A stretch of DNA of 64,000 bases from Mixophyes australis (lineage: Eukaryota > Chordata > Amphibia > Anura > Limnodynastidae): assembly GCA_036250195.1 (NCBI GenBank), contig JAVHZZ010000002.1, positions 369,398,624 to 369,462,623 of the forward strand, written 5' to 3'. Positions 11,150-21,788 of the stretch are shown piece after piece. A program made the position numbers and the translations under genes. The notes beneath the pieces were generated by a model. The model was not told the origin of the DNA. It did not search any database and saw nothing but the letters and a program-made list of their open reading frames with translations. The stretch's first letter is position 1, and each line of letters starts with the position of its first letter.

Positions 11150-12115
11150 CCCTCATTCCTTCACACATTATAGCAGCATATACCCCTTTCCTCACACATT
11201 ATATCAGCATACCCCCCATTCCCTCACATTATAGCAACATACCCCCCTCTTCCCTCACATTATAGCAGACCCTTCCTCCTTTCCTACACATGTTATAGCA
11301 GCATACCCCCCTTTCCTCACACATAGCAGCCCTCCCTTTCCTCACACTTTATAGCAGCCCCCCTTTCCTCACACATTATAGCAGCTCCCCCTCCTTTCCC
11401 TCACACATTATAGCAGCCCCCCTCCTTTCCCTCGCACATTATAGCAGCCCCCCTACTTTCACTCACACATTATAGCAGCCCCCCTCCTTTCACTCACACA
11501 TTATAGCAGCCCCCCTACTTTCACTCACACATTATAGCAGCCCCCCTCCTTTCACTCACACATTATAGCAGCTCCCCTCCTTTCACTCACACATTATAGC
11601 AGCCCCCCTCCTTTCCCTCGCACATTATAGCAGCCCCCCTCCTTTCCCACACACATTATACCAGCCCTCCTCCTTTCACTCACACATTATAGCAGCCCCC
11701 CTCCTTTCCCACACACATTATACCAGCCCTCCTCCTTTCCCTCACACATTATAGCAGCCCTCCTCCTTTCCCTCACACATTATAGCAGCCCCCCCTCCTT
11801 TCACTCACACATTATACCAGCCCTCCTCCTTTCACTCACACATTATAGCAGCCCCCCTCCTTTCCCTCACACATTATAGCAGCCCTCCTTTCCCTCACAC
11901 ATTATAGCAGCCCCCCTCTTTTCCCTCACACATTATAGCAGCCCCCCTCCTTTCCCTCACACATTATAGCAGCCCCCCTCCTTTCCCTCACACATTATAG
12001 CAGCCCTCCTCCTTTCCCTCACACATTATAGCAGCCCTCCTTTCCCTCACACATTATAGCAGCCCTCCTCCTTTCCCTCACACATTATAGCAGCCCTCCT
12101 TTCCCTCACACAAGT
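11150..12115. repeat. 31-bp minisatellite array, pyrimidine-rich
   Basis: About thirty copies of a unit combining ACACATTATAGCAGC with CCCCCTCCTTTCCCTC, with variants such as TTTCACTC and CCAGCCCTCC. One strand is almost all pyrimidine in half of each unit. It directly abuts the 30-bp array to its right. Confidence 0.92.
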
Positions 12116-12129
12116 TTCCTTGTTTATTC

Positions 12130-13070
12130 CTAGTGCTGTCTACTACTGGTGCTGTTCTCTTGCATGTCCAGTATATTCCTGGTGCTGTTTCCTGCTGCCA
12201 TATATACAGTGCCGCTTCCATCTGCTGCCATACATCCAGTGCCACTTCCATCTGCTGCCATACATCCAGAGCCGCTTCCATCTGCCGCCTTATATCTAGT
12301 GCCGCTTCCATCTGCTGCCATACATCCAGAGCCGCTTCCATCTGCTGCCATATATCTAGTGCCGCTTCCATCTGCTCCCATACATCCAGTGCCGCTTCCA
12401 TCTGCTGCCATACATCCAGAGCCGCTTCCATCTGCTCCCATACATCCAGTGCCGCTTCCATCTGCTGCCATATATCTAGTGCCGCTTCCATCTGCTCCCA
12501 TACATCCAGTGCCGCTTCCATCTGCTCCCATACATCCAGAGCCGCTTCCATCTGCTGCCATATATCTAGTGCCGCTTCCATCTGCTCCCATACATCCAGT
12601 GCCGCTTCCATCTGCTGCCATACATCCAGAGCCGCTTCCATCTGCCGCCTTATATCTAGTGCCGCTTCCATCTGCTGCCATACATCCAGAGCCGCTTCCA
12701 TCTGCTGCCATACATCCAGTGCCGCTTCCATCTGCTGCCATACATCCAGAGCCGCTTCCATCTGCTGCCATACATCCAGTGCAGCTTCCATCTGCTGCCA
12801 TATATCTAGTGCCGCCTCCATCTGCTCCCATACATCCAGTGCCGCTTCCATATATCTAGTGCCGCTTCCATCTGCTCCCATACATCCAGTGCCGCTTCCT
12901 TCTGCTGCTATATATCCAGTGCTGCACTCATGTGCTGAAATATTCCTGGTACTGTATCTGTATGGCCATTTACCCAGTGCTGCACTCCCGTGTCCTATAT
13001 TCTTGATGCCGCTTCCATCTGCTGTTTTATATCCAGTGTAACATTCATGTGCTACTATATTCCTGTTGTT
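12130..13070. repeat. 30-bp minisatellite array
   Basis: A unit of exactly 30 bp built on AGTGCCGCTTCCATCTGCTG and CCATACATCC is repeated about 24 times with very little length change, then decays after 12900. Units alternate among a few variants (GCTGCCATACATCC, GCTCCCATACATCC, GCTGCCATATATCT and GCCGCCTTATATCT), suggesting higher-order duplication. Because 30 is divisible by three and the unit lacks stops in several frames, four overlapping long open frames exist: 12078-12881 and 12130-12831 on minus, 12133-13041 and 12149-12859 on plus. Their 10-residue periodic products (such as EAALDVWQQM) are not called as genes. Confidence 0.95.
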
Positions 13071-14032
13071 ACACTCATCCTTACATACAAACTACACTCA
13101 AGACCCAGCCCAGGGGCCACAACCCATACCTCCTTGCAGAGGCCACTGGTGAAGACTTGGGTGTGGGTAGTGCAAACTTGAGCTAGTTCTGCATCTTTAT
13201 CTTGATAGTTCCTGATAATGGTGTATAGGGGATGTTAATGTTTTACACAAAATTCATGAAAATCATTATTTTTATCATTATGTTTTCCCATAACCCTTGA
13301 AAAGGCTGTTGTTTCGGGAGAAATCATCAAGCGGTTTTTGGAGGATTCTGAACCATACTTTCTTCTTACATGCTCTTTATTATAGGTAGAAGTAGTATTA
13401 CTGTTAATGATAGTACTGGGATGCTCCTGTTCAATAGAATGATCCATGACAACAGCAGTTAAACAATGTACTTTATATTTTTATATTTTCAATACTCTAA
13501 TACATTGGCTGCCACCACAACAGGTGAACTTACAATGAAGCAGGGAGAGAAGGGCCTACAGAATTGTGCTACCGTGCAAATCAGCCACTGCTCCCACAAT
13601 CTAGTTTAATAATACTTTCCTTGGGCTCTCGGCTTACTTTTCCCATAATATACATTTATCTTAGATAGTGTTTTGCACTTGCTTGTTTTGTGTATGTTCC
13701 ACTGAGCGCTCTCTCTAGTTGTTGTCCTGTTCTCTAACACACTTTTTGATAATTAACACTCTACCACACAATATTGATTTGATCAATGTCAGGCTAATTT
13801 ATGTTCCAAATTCTGATTTTACTGGGTGATGACCTCTTTGTACACCTAAACAATGTATTCCTGACCAAAGACTGCTGCCTTTGATCTACTCCCACCACAA
13901 TGATGGTGGGTATGACCTATCTTAAAGCAGTGCTGTCCAAGTATTTACATCACAAATTGATATTATAATCATGCTTGCAAGTTGGATATTGTAAAATAAC
14001 ACATAAAATAACGTTTTTAAGTTAATTTTATA

Positions 14033-14035
<3 letters not shown>

Positions 14036-14089
<54 letters not shown>
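14036..14089. repeat. (AT)n microsatellite
   Basis: A pure AT dinucleotide run of about 54 bases. Confidence 0.95.
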
Positions 14090-14090
<1 letters not shown>

Positions 14091-14857
14091 TACATTAGTG
14101 ATCTCAAAGGGTCATTGGGAAAACAAAAAGCACATACTTATCTAACCATTGGCACTTCACCAGTGTACACTGAGGAGACTGTCTTCGATCTGCATTTCTC
14201 CCCCGACAAGCGCTGCATAAAGACGGGACTAAAAGCAAGTAATTGGCCTCCAAGATCCGATGTATTGGAACCCATTCCATTTCACTAATTATCATATATA
14301 ATGGACTTTAATGGATTCGTTTTAGTATCTGGCATTCAATGGTGTTTTTATTTTCTGGACTATATTGGACTCATTTTAGTTTCTGTCAGCAAATTGTGAT
14401 TTTAGTGTTTGGCATCTTATGGTGATTAATACAGTTGATCAATATTATAAGCATTTTAATTTACTGTATTGTTAATTATAGCTTTATGTATACATTTATG
14501 ATCCAAATTAATATGGTTTAGTCTATTTTAAATGTCTTAACAATAAATGGATTTGATTAGTTCATGTGGTTACCTGAACTAGATGTACTATAGATACGTT
14601 GATAAGTATACATCCGTACATCATTATATATTATAATTTATATTTTATATGTTATTGGATTTGTGAAGAAAGATCATCTAACAGTTATCTAAGTTAATAA
14701 CAGTTTGATATCACCGGTTATTATACTTAATGAACACACTATCTGGTAACCAACTATACAATTATCAGGGCTTTGAACATTTCAAGTGAACTTTGTGATT
14801 AATAAAGAAACAATTACAGGGTGGCATTGTCATAGGAGGCCAATTACCAAATTAGAT

Positions 14858-14927
14858 AGATTGATACATAGATAGATTGATACATAGACAGATTGATACA
14901 TACAGTAGATAGATACATAGATAGGCA
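14858..14927. repeat. GATA/GATTGATACATA tandem repeat
   Basis: Several copies of ATAGATTGATACATAGA with variants, ending in GATAGATACATAGATAGG. Confidence 0.85.
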
Positions 14928-15881
14928 GGCATTACTGAAAAGCAGAGAAGGAGAGGTGCACTTTAGTGGGCACAAGGCTATCCAGTCCAGCGATATTAGT
15001 AAGCCTCACATACAATAAAAGCGAGTATGGGGAAGAAGGCCTCATGATTTTCACCCATATGTTCCTGTAGTAACTACAGTTACAGAAACAAGTGTAAGGT
15101 TAGAGTACATAATTCACCACACAAATACACTACACAATCAAATCATCCTTATTGTTTACTAATATAGAGCCACAGATTACACAGCACCTTACAGCAAGGG
15201 TACATCAAAGCAAAATAGAATCATACAATACCTATCCGGATTATGCCTGAGCACATATTAGCATTATAAAATATATCACACCCATAGCTGACATCAATAC
15301 AGGCTGAAATGGACAAATGGCAGCAGGTTTAGCTGTACCATACTGCGTACAATATGCAGCGTACAATGTAACAGCGACAGACAGGCCTGATAGACGAGAG
15401 ACAAAGAGGAGAGCCCATGAGAGTGTACATGATTCAATTACATGAAAACATGGAAGACATATAATAATATCAGCCTCTGGAACATTTCATTTATGATGCA
15501 ATAGGTGATTATGATGATGATAATGGGTTTGCTGTAAAGTTTCCCGAGCAGCTCAGATTAGGGTGGTGAGCTAAGGAAGGCAGGGGAAACCAGAGACTAG
15601 GAACATGAAGGAGGTATGAAATATACATTAACGTGTCTGTATTGTGAGGTCATCAACAGTGTCATTGGGAGATGAAATAACTTCATGTAGAACTGAGAAT
15701 TAATTGTACTGATAAATATATGCTGGTATTAAAGTTGCCTTTAATTTTAGGGTTTTATTTGGTGGTGGTGACGATGATGACGAATTGAATTATAATGCAT
15801 GATTTACCGGTTGTAAATGGGACCAGACAAAATTGTCCAATGGCTGACATACTCTGTGTGGGAGTGTATATATGTATGTGA

Positions 15882-15956
15882 GAGACTTATGGGGCTCTGT
15901 ATATCTGTGTACCACTGTGGGAGACTTATGGGGCTCTGTATATCTGTGTACCACTA
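15882..15956. repeat. 39-bp tandem duplication
   Basis: GAGACTTATGGGGCTCTGTA and the following TATCTGTGTACCACT occur twice with a period of 39 bases and no mismatch, starting at 15882 and 15921. Confidence 0.9.
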
Positions 15957-16164
15957 ACAACTAAATCTCTTCCCGAGTCCATCTGCTGCCCCCTCTTCTG
16001 TGTGTCTCCCTTGGTTCCTCGGTTTCTGCCCCATACACCTGTTTCATTTACATAGATACATTCTAAACTTTTATTTCTACAATTATGACTTGAAAATGAA
16101 CCGACCGTGTAACTCTTGTTAGTCTTTGCATGCTAATAAAACTTTTGTGACTTCTAATATACAT

Positions 16165-16640
16165 TTTTGGCTACTCATTCAATCATCATATGTTCCCCCA
16201 TACATATCCATCCTTATTTCCACAGGCACTCTCTCACCCACCTACTCCACTCTAATGACCGCCGCCTCACTGATTACTTCTTCTCACTCCTGCTTCCAGG
16301 GTTTCTCCTGTGCTGCTCTCAACTTCTGGGGCGCACTCCCAAGCCCAAACGTGTCCTTAAAACTTTATTCTTCATTCAAGCTTACCAACCCTTCCCCTAA
16401 CTCTCCCGAGTCCGCATTCCCGATCAGTTTCACCCTCTCTGTGTCTGCCCATGCCCTCTAGAATGTAAGCTCTTGGGAGTAGGGCCCTTTCTCCTAGTGT
16501 TTTCCTTATGTAATTTTGTGGGTTGTCATTCTCCAAATTTGTTATTTGTATTTATATAATTTTGTCCACTTTTGTACTTTCTGTTCTAACTCCCAAAGTA
16601 CAACTCTAGTGGTGCCTAATAAGTAAATGATAACAATAAT
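16165..16640 (+). mobile_element. L2-type non-LTR retrotransposon 3' fragment
   Basis: Translated pieces resemble the end of an L2/CR1-type reverse transcriptase (LNFWGALPSP..., then LKLYSSFKLTNPSPNS). They are followed by the characteristic 3' UTR CTAGAATGTAAGCTCTTGGG and AGTAGGGCCC, and an A/T-rich tail (AATAAGTAAATGATAACAAT). The frame shifts between 16126 and 16461. It lies directly upstream of cysteine-rich gene 2. Confidence 0.7.
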
Positions 16641-16646
16641 TATTAC

Positions 16647-16649
<3 letters not shown>

Positions 16650-16691
<42 letters not shown>
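16650..16691. repeat. (AT)n microsatellite
   Basis: A pure AT run just downstream of the L2 tail and about 70 bases upstream of the AGATGAACATT block shared by the two cysteine-rich genes. Confidence 0.95.
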
Positions 16692-16692
<1 letters not shown>

Positions 16693-16924
16693 TCTACTTT
16701 GCTGTTGGAAGGGTAAAAGTAACGTGTCAGTCACTTTTCCTGTTATATATCTATTTCACAGAGATGAACATTGCTGCTAGTGACCAATTTGCCATCATTT
16801 CCAGGACTCTCTACATGACTGTGTCCATCTCCTCCCCCATCGCGCCATTCTGCCAAGTATGTGAAGACCACCAATAATCTTGCAGTACATGCCTTTTCCA
16901 TCCCAAGCTTTGAGCACAATAACA

Positions 16925-17428
16925 ATGTCGAACACCAAAACATACATACTTGGCAGCAGCAGCCTTAAACACTGTCAGCCCAGCTCAACATGCATCGCCT
17001 CTGAGCCTTACAGCCGTCACGTCCACTGTACTCGCTGTAATGGTATCATTCCGGAAACGACTTGTCAAAGTAAAATGAAAATCTGCTCTCGCCACCCTTC
17101 CACCACTGAATGTACAACCTGTCTCCATAGTGAAAGGTTGCCATGCTCCTATGATTATCAAGGCGAAAGATGTGTGCATTCTGGAAAGAAACTAGACCAT
17201 GACATTAAGAGAAAAAAGGATTCTGTTTGTGATACACAGCTAATGCCACCTTCTTGGCAAGACTGCAGCATGAACATGTGGCCTATTACGTTAGACGGCA
17301 CAAAGTGCAAGGATGTTACTAGCCATCCGGAATCATTTCAGCCAAGAGATTTCACAAGCTTACAATCAGGGATCTTGTGTAGGTGCGGCATTACTGTCAC
17401 CCCTAAATCTGGTGGTAGGCTGATATAA
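16925..17428 (+). CDS. Uncharacterised cysteine-rich protein 2 (167 aa)
   Basis: Paralog of the protein at 7726. An ATG at 16880 is in frame and would add 15 residues. I chose 16925 because it aligns with the start of gene 1 and has A at -3. There are 15 cysteines in 167 residues, fewer than gene 1, spaced as CxxC pairs (HCTRC and ECTTC). Shared features are ASEP followed by a His/Cys cluster (CIASEPYSRHVHCTRC) and the C-terminal G-x-L-C-[KR]-C-x-I motif (GILCRCGITVTPK). The middle is basic and hydrophilic (KKLDHDIKRKK). No signal peptide or membrane segment is seen. Identity between the copies is low, so the duplication is old or the pair evolves fast, yet both frames stay open. The function is unknown. 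Confidence 0.6.
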   Translation: MSNTKTYILGSSSLKHCQPSSTCIASEPYSRHVHCTRCNGIIPETTCQSKMKICSRHPSTTECTTCLHSERLPCSYDYQGERCVHSGKKLDHDIKRKKDSVCDTQLMPPSWQDCSMNMWPITLDGTKCKDVTSHPESFQPRDFTSLQSGILCRCGITVTPKSGGRLI

Positions 17429-17638
17429 AGACAAACAGCTAAATTAGCAAGCAATCAATCCAGCAAAGTGATGAAGCAATGCCCATTCCCACCATTGTAG
17501 TCCAGACTCCTTTCACAAACCACTCACAGCAAAACACCTAAGAACAGCATCAGGTTTCAGCAAGAGTTAAGAGGGGAAATCTTCAATCCTATGTGGTGCC
17601 AGAAGTCTAGACTGGAGTGACTTCTCAGCTTGTATTTC

Positions 17639-17644
17639 AATAAA
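17639..17644 (+). terminator. Candidate poly(A) signal, cysteine-rich gene 2
   Basis: AATAAA, 211 bases after the stop at 17428, matching the position in gene 1. Confidence 0.6.
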
Positions 17645-17650
17645 GAGCAT

Positions 17651-20600
17651 GAATGCACTTTATGGCTTCTAAGGTTTATAGCATCAACCATACTTTCAAT
17701 GCCATGCTACTGACAAGCAGGTGAAGTATTAACTGCATCATTTCACTTTAGCGAGATTTCTATCATACTTCTTTGTAATTTAAGCAAAGTGAATAAGCTG
17801 TTATATCTGCCCCGTAGAACACAGCAGAAAGCGTGTTAAAGTCTACTTCATCTGTACCACCCTTTCTAAATGGATTATGAAGGTTATTTAGGTTGTAGCT
17901 TTGGTAACACATGTACAAATCCAGTCTTTGTTACAACCTATGTATGAATGTATGTAGTAAGTACGAATGTGTGTGTGTGCTACTTTGTACACGACCATAG
18001 AATATACTTGCCTACTCTCCCGAAATGTCGGGGAATCCCATCTAGTGCCCCCCTTCTGGATCCTGTCATTTAGGCCTCATCCCTACTGAAGTATAGTGCC
18101 TCGATGACGGGATTTATCACAAACTCCAGGAGCTGAGCTATTAAAAGATAGCAAGTAAGCTTCAAATGGGGAGGGCCTTTTGCTCGTCCCAGACACACTT
18201 TATACAGAAAAGTGCATTTCTAGACACATGCCATGTTATAAAGCTTGGTGATATACTGTCACTCCCATGATTCAGACATAAATGCAGCCAAACGTAGTAG
18301 TATTTTAGGACAAAAATAGAAAAATGTAAATGAACAAAGAGTTTGACTCCATGGACTTTAAAATGTTTTTATCTTTCTGCCATGTGCTTTTCTAGCTGTG
18401 CTCTCAGAACGCTTTTACAGAGACAGTTCCCAAAGCAGAATGTGGTTCACCTCCGTCTTATGTGCAAAGTAGACAATTAGGAATAGGTACATTTCTGCAA
18501 AATGAAAAGCACTGAGTGTTCACATATTTTGTGGGTTCTAAATATTTTTTTTAAGTAGCTACATTTTTATATACAATTTAGAATTAGTATTGAGTTTGGG
18601 ATTTGGACAAATCTTTAAAAGAGTATTCAATTTATAGCCAAACATTTAAGTTGTGATTGTGGTGTATCAGTAATGTCTAAACAAACTAACTCTAGGATGC
18701 TTTACTATATAAAGTCTTCAAGATCATAAATACTGTATATCTTAAGAGGAAAAAAATAATCTTTCACCTAAAATCAAAATATGTATTATACAAGAATTAA
18801 ATATAAACAGCAGAAATACAGAGATGTAAATTAGCCAGGTCTTTCCTTTTGGTTGTGTAAATATATAACAACTAGTATGGAACATCTAACGGCTGTCAGA
18901 AACTATAACAAATATACTAACAGCAGCAGGAAAGGAATAACGTGTAGAAAGGGGCTCTGGGATGAGTTATTAGGATATTTTGACAATTAGCCTTAAGACC
19001 TGACATTAACCTTAGCACCTTTGTCTGATGGGCAAACCTTAGAAGTTCCCATGTATCAAAAAAATCATGTTTAAAAATAGTGATACATGAACAATATATC
19101 CAATTAAATAAAGAACAGAAAAATACCTTTGTTATCTCTTAATAACAAAAAAATCTAAATCACATGCAAATGAGCAGGTGTGGTTCCAAAAATACCTCCA
19201 CTTTATCCAATTGTCTTAAAGATAAGACAAAACAAAAAAATGTTAGGTATACTGGAATAGCGATTTAATTAACATCATTTTTATATTAACGGCTAATCTA
19301 ACAATATTTTAGGAAACCCCAACAAATTATTTTCAACAAATGGTTTTAACCTAAAACAAATAATTTTATAATCTAGCGATATCTCTTAATATACAAGCCT
19401 TTTTCTGCATGGACTTTTACTCATTCTTTCTCCAGTGCCAAGTAACAGGTGTTTTGTTCTTATAATTTGAGACATGGACAATATTCTACCATCTCAGACA
19501 GGGTTATTGAACATGTACCAACAGGGGTAGCCAATTAACAGTTTGTGGCTTTTTAGCTGACCACTAGATGGCACTTCAGCATCAATATCCTATAAGTTTA
19601 TAGTTGGGCTTTGTTCAAAGGTTGTTTTTGAAATGTGTACTTTTTAAACATAAATTCATTAAAGAAAATGATTATAAAGATTATTTCCGGATTTTCAAAA
19701 TGTACCAATCTGCAGTTTAAACTCTGCAAAATTAAATAGTTAATATTCTCCTAAGGTGCCTGCTCCCAATAGCCGGAGTCCTGGGGAAAATGGCAAACTA
19801 ATTTGTAAGCAGTAGGACTAATCACAAGTGACTGGTTCTCCTGCTCACCCCCTCCCTCCCTCTCCTCCCCCTTCTGTTTTCCAGCTCTAAGAATTATAAT
19901 AGTATCAAGGCAGTGTATTATTAAATGGTTAGTGCTTCTCTCAGAGGGGAACTTTGCAAAGTTGACAATTATGCTGTGAATGCTTAAAATAATGTAAAGG
20001 TTATATCATACCCCCAACTATCCTGATTTGAGGGGACTGTCCCACTGTCCTAATTATTAGGACTTTGTCTCTATTCGGGGGCTGTTGGGTATACTGAGTG
20101 ATGCCCTTTATTGTAATGCATACCAGTGATGGATGCGGCATCGAATGGGGTGTTTTAGGGGAGGGATAGCGGCTGGGAGCGACTCATGCCCTCACGGCAT
20201 GATCATGCCCCCATCTCATGTACTCTGTCTCGATTCATAAATCATTCATGTTGGGAGGTAGGTATGCTACATGTCTGTTTATAGGAAGTATGTACCCCTA
20301 AATAGGCTCACAGACATCTTCCTTTACATTCACAGCCTTAATTCAAATATATTTAGTCCCAATAAGTTCCTAAAATGCTTGAATAAGGGTATATACTGTA
20401 TTTGTGAATGCTACCAGTATTATGTAACACAAAGAGCACTTTAGGTTTGAGTGACCCCTAGGTGGCAGCAGAGTGCCTGTCTTTTACAGTTAGGTCTCTG
20501 TTTCCCCTCTTCACCCTTACTCTTCGCTCTTCAGTACCTGCTATTGTTGCATAAATACTCCTTTAAACCTTTCTACCCTAGAGGGAATCAGCTGATCAGT

Positions 20601-20857
20601 GCTGCATTGTAGACAGCTATGCCTGGAATGTTTACAAGTATCGTTGGTACTGGAGACATGGTCACTGTTAAGTAGAAAGATACACACCTCAAGTATGACT
20701 CATACTGAAGCTGATAAAGAGGTGCCAGGTTTATATGTACAAAATAGCTGTGCTGTCAATGTCTGGAAATGAGCTAAATTATTTGGTGCACTCTTGGTCA
20801 GTATCATCTCACCTTGTATCTTCACTAACACACAGCATTCCAGAGATTACTTCTATC
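17651..20857. other. Intergenic, no gene seen
   Basis: AT-rich sequence. It contains a repeat fragment at about 18005-18160 (CTTGCCTACTCTCCCGAAAT) related to the one at 49345, and an inverted-repeat element at about 20009-20268 (ends CCCCCAACTATCC and TGTTGGGAGGTAGG). No exon-like open frames with flanking splice sites were recognised. Confidence 0.5.
20009..20268. mobile_element. MITE-like element with CATACCCCCAACT termini
   Basis: The left end CATACCCCCAACTATCC and right end ATGTTGGGAGGTAGGTATG are imperfect inverted repeats. The interior has the internal GGGACTGTCCCACTGTCC typical of a repeat seen again, in part, at 10296. Confidence 0.55.
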
Positions 20858-20860
20858 TTA

Positions 20861-21258
20861 GGCTGGGTACACACTATTCGCCCCCCAAAAAGTCCCGATT
20901 AGTATTGCTGATTCATGTGTATACACTAAACACATTTTATACGATTTACCGTCAGATCTGTGCTCTTCATGTCATAACCATCGTCTGAAAAGATGGTGAC
21001 TCTGCACACTCCATAGAGATCTATGGCCACTGCCAGTCATGAGCGCACACACACTGTAGAATTGGAACAACATTGTTCAATCCTTGAATAACATTTTTAG
21101 TCCAGTTTAAAAATCAAATGAAACGATACAAAGTGCTTTGGAACAATAATCGTTCATCGTTGCAGTGTACATGCTAATGCGATATTGGGCCAAATGGTCG
21201 TTTTTATTGTTTGATTAGCCCGATAATCGTCTGAAAACACTGTAGTGTGTACCCAGCC
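20861..21258. mobile_element. Harbinger-like MITE with TTA target duplication
   Basis: Starts GGCTGGGTACACACTA and ends AGTGTGTACCCAGCC, near-perfect terminal inverted repeats. TTA is duplicated at both sides (20858-20860 and 21259-21261). A 3-bp TWA duplication is typical of PIF/Harbinger elements. There is no coding capacity. Relatives lie at 35530-35729 and 40783-41312. Confidence 0.75.
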
Positions 21259-21261
21259 TTA

Positions 21262-21478
21262 TTTCCGGATATAGGTACTGGAAGGTTACAATTCAGCCAG
21301 CCGGGAAGCTATACTTATTTATAAAGATATAGATAAACACATTACTTATTCGTTTTATTATTAACTATACCATGAAATAGTCTGTGCAAATTTCTCATAT
21401 GTCATTAGATGCTTAATTTAAAAAACACCTATGTGCATCTATAAACTGAAAGTTATGACTGTCATGGTAAACACATGT
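21262..21478. other. Short intergenic spacer
   Basis: Nothing recognised between two MITEs. Confidence 0.5.
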
Positions 21479-21788
21479 GGGCCTGATTCATTAAGGAAAG
21501 TAAAGCAAAAAAAAAGAGTAACTTTTTTACCTTGGTAAAGCCATGTTGCATTGAAGGGGCGGGGGTAAATTTAAAATGTGGGGTCAGATTTATAGTTGGG
21601 GTAGGGCATGTCCTAGATCAACTTTAGATATCAGTGTAAAAAAAAGTTATCAAGTATTTGTGTGCTATATGAAAAAAAGTGCCAGTATTTAATATATGTG
21701 CAAAATAATAAACTTATATGCACCCCTCGCATTTTCAGGAGAAAACGTACTCATTTTTTTGCCTTACTTTCCTTACTGAATCAGGCCC
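21479..21788. mobile_element. MITE, CCTGATTCATTAAGG family, type A
   Basis: Inverted ends GGGCCTGATTCATTAAGG and CCTTACTGAATCAGGCCC enclose about 310 bp without coding capacity. The interior has the marker GCCATGTTGCATTGAAGGGG. Sister copies are at 27178-27500 and 34729-35033. Confidence 0.8.

Larger units (their letters stand above)
13071..16160. other. Intergenic, simple repeats only
   Basis: No gene seen. It contains an (AT)n run (14036-14089), a GATA-type repeat (14858-14927), a weak reversed SINE/LINE tail (about 15138-15200) and a 39-bp tandem duplication (15882-15956). Confidence 0.55.
16762..17650 (+). other. Probable terminal exon / transcript of cysteine-rich gene 2
   Basis: Starts after CTATTTCACAG with AGATGAACATT, identical to the block at 7569, and ends just past AATAAA at 17639-17644. 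Upstream TATATATC (about 16745) could serve as a TATA box if this is the transcript start rather than a splice acceptor. Weaker 5' similarity to gene 1 continues up to the ATG, for example TGAAGACCACCAATAATC here against TGATGACTACTATCAATC. Confidence 0.45.

Noticed and set aside
12078..13041. Long repetitive open frames on both strands
   Set aside because: They arise from a 30-bp unit without stops. Four frames overlap, with no promoter, splice or poly(A) context, so not called as genes.
16880..16924. Upstream ATG extending cysteine-rich protein 2 by 15 residues
   Set aside because: The paralog has no matching extension, and its start aligns with 16925. The longer form remains possible but is less likely.
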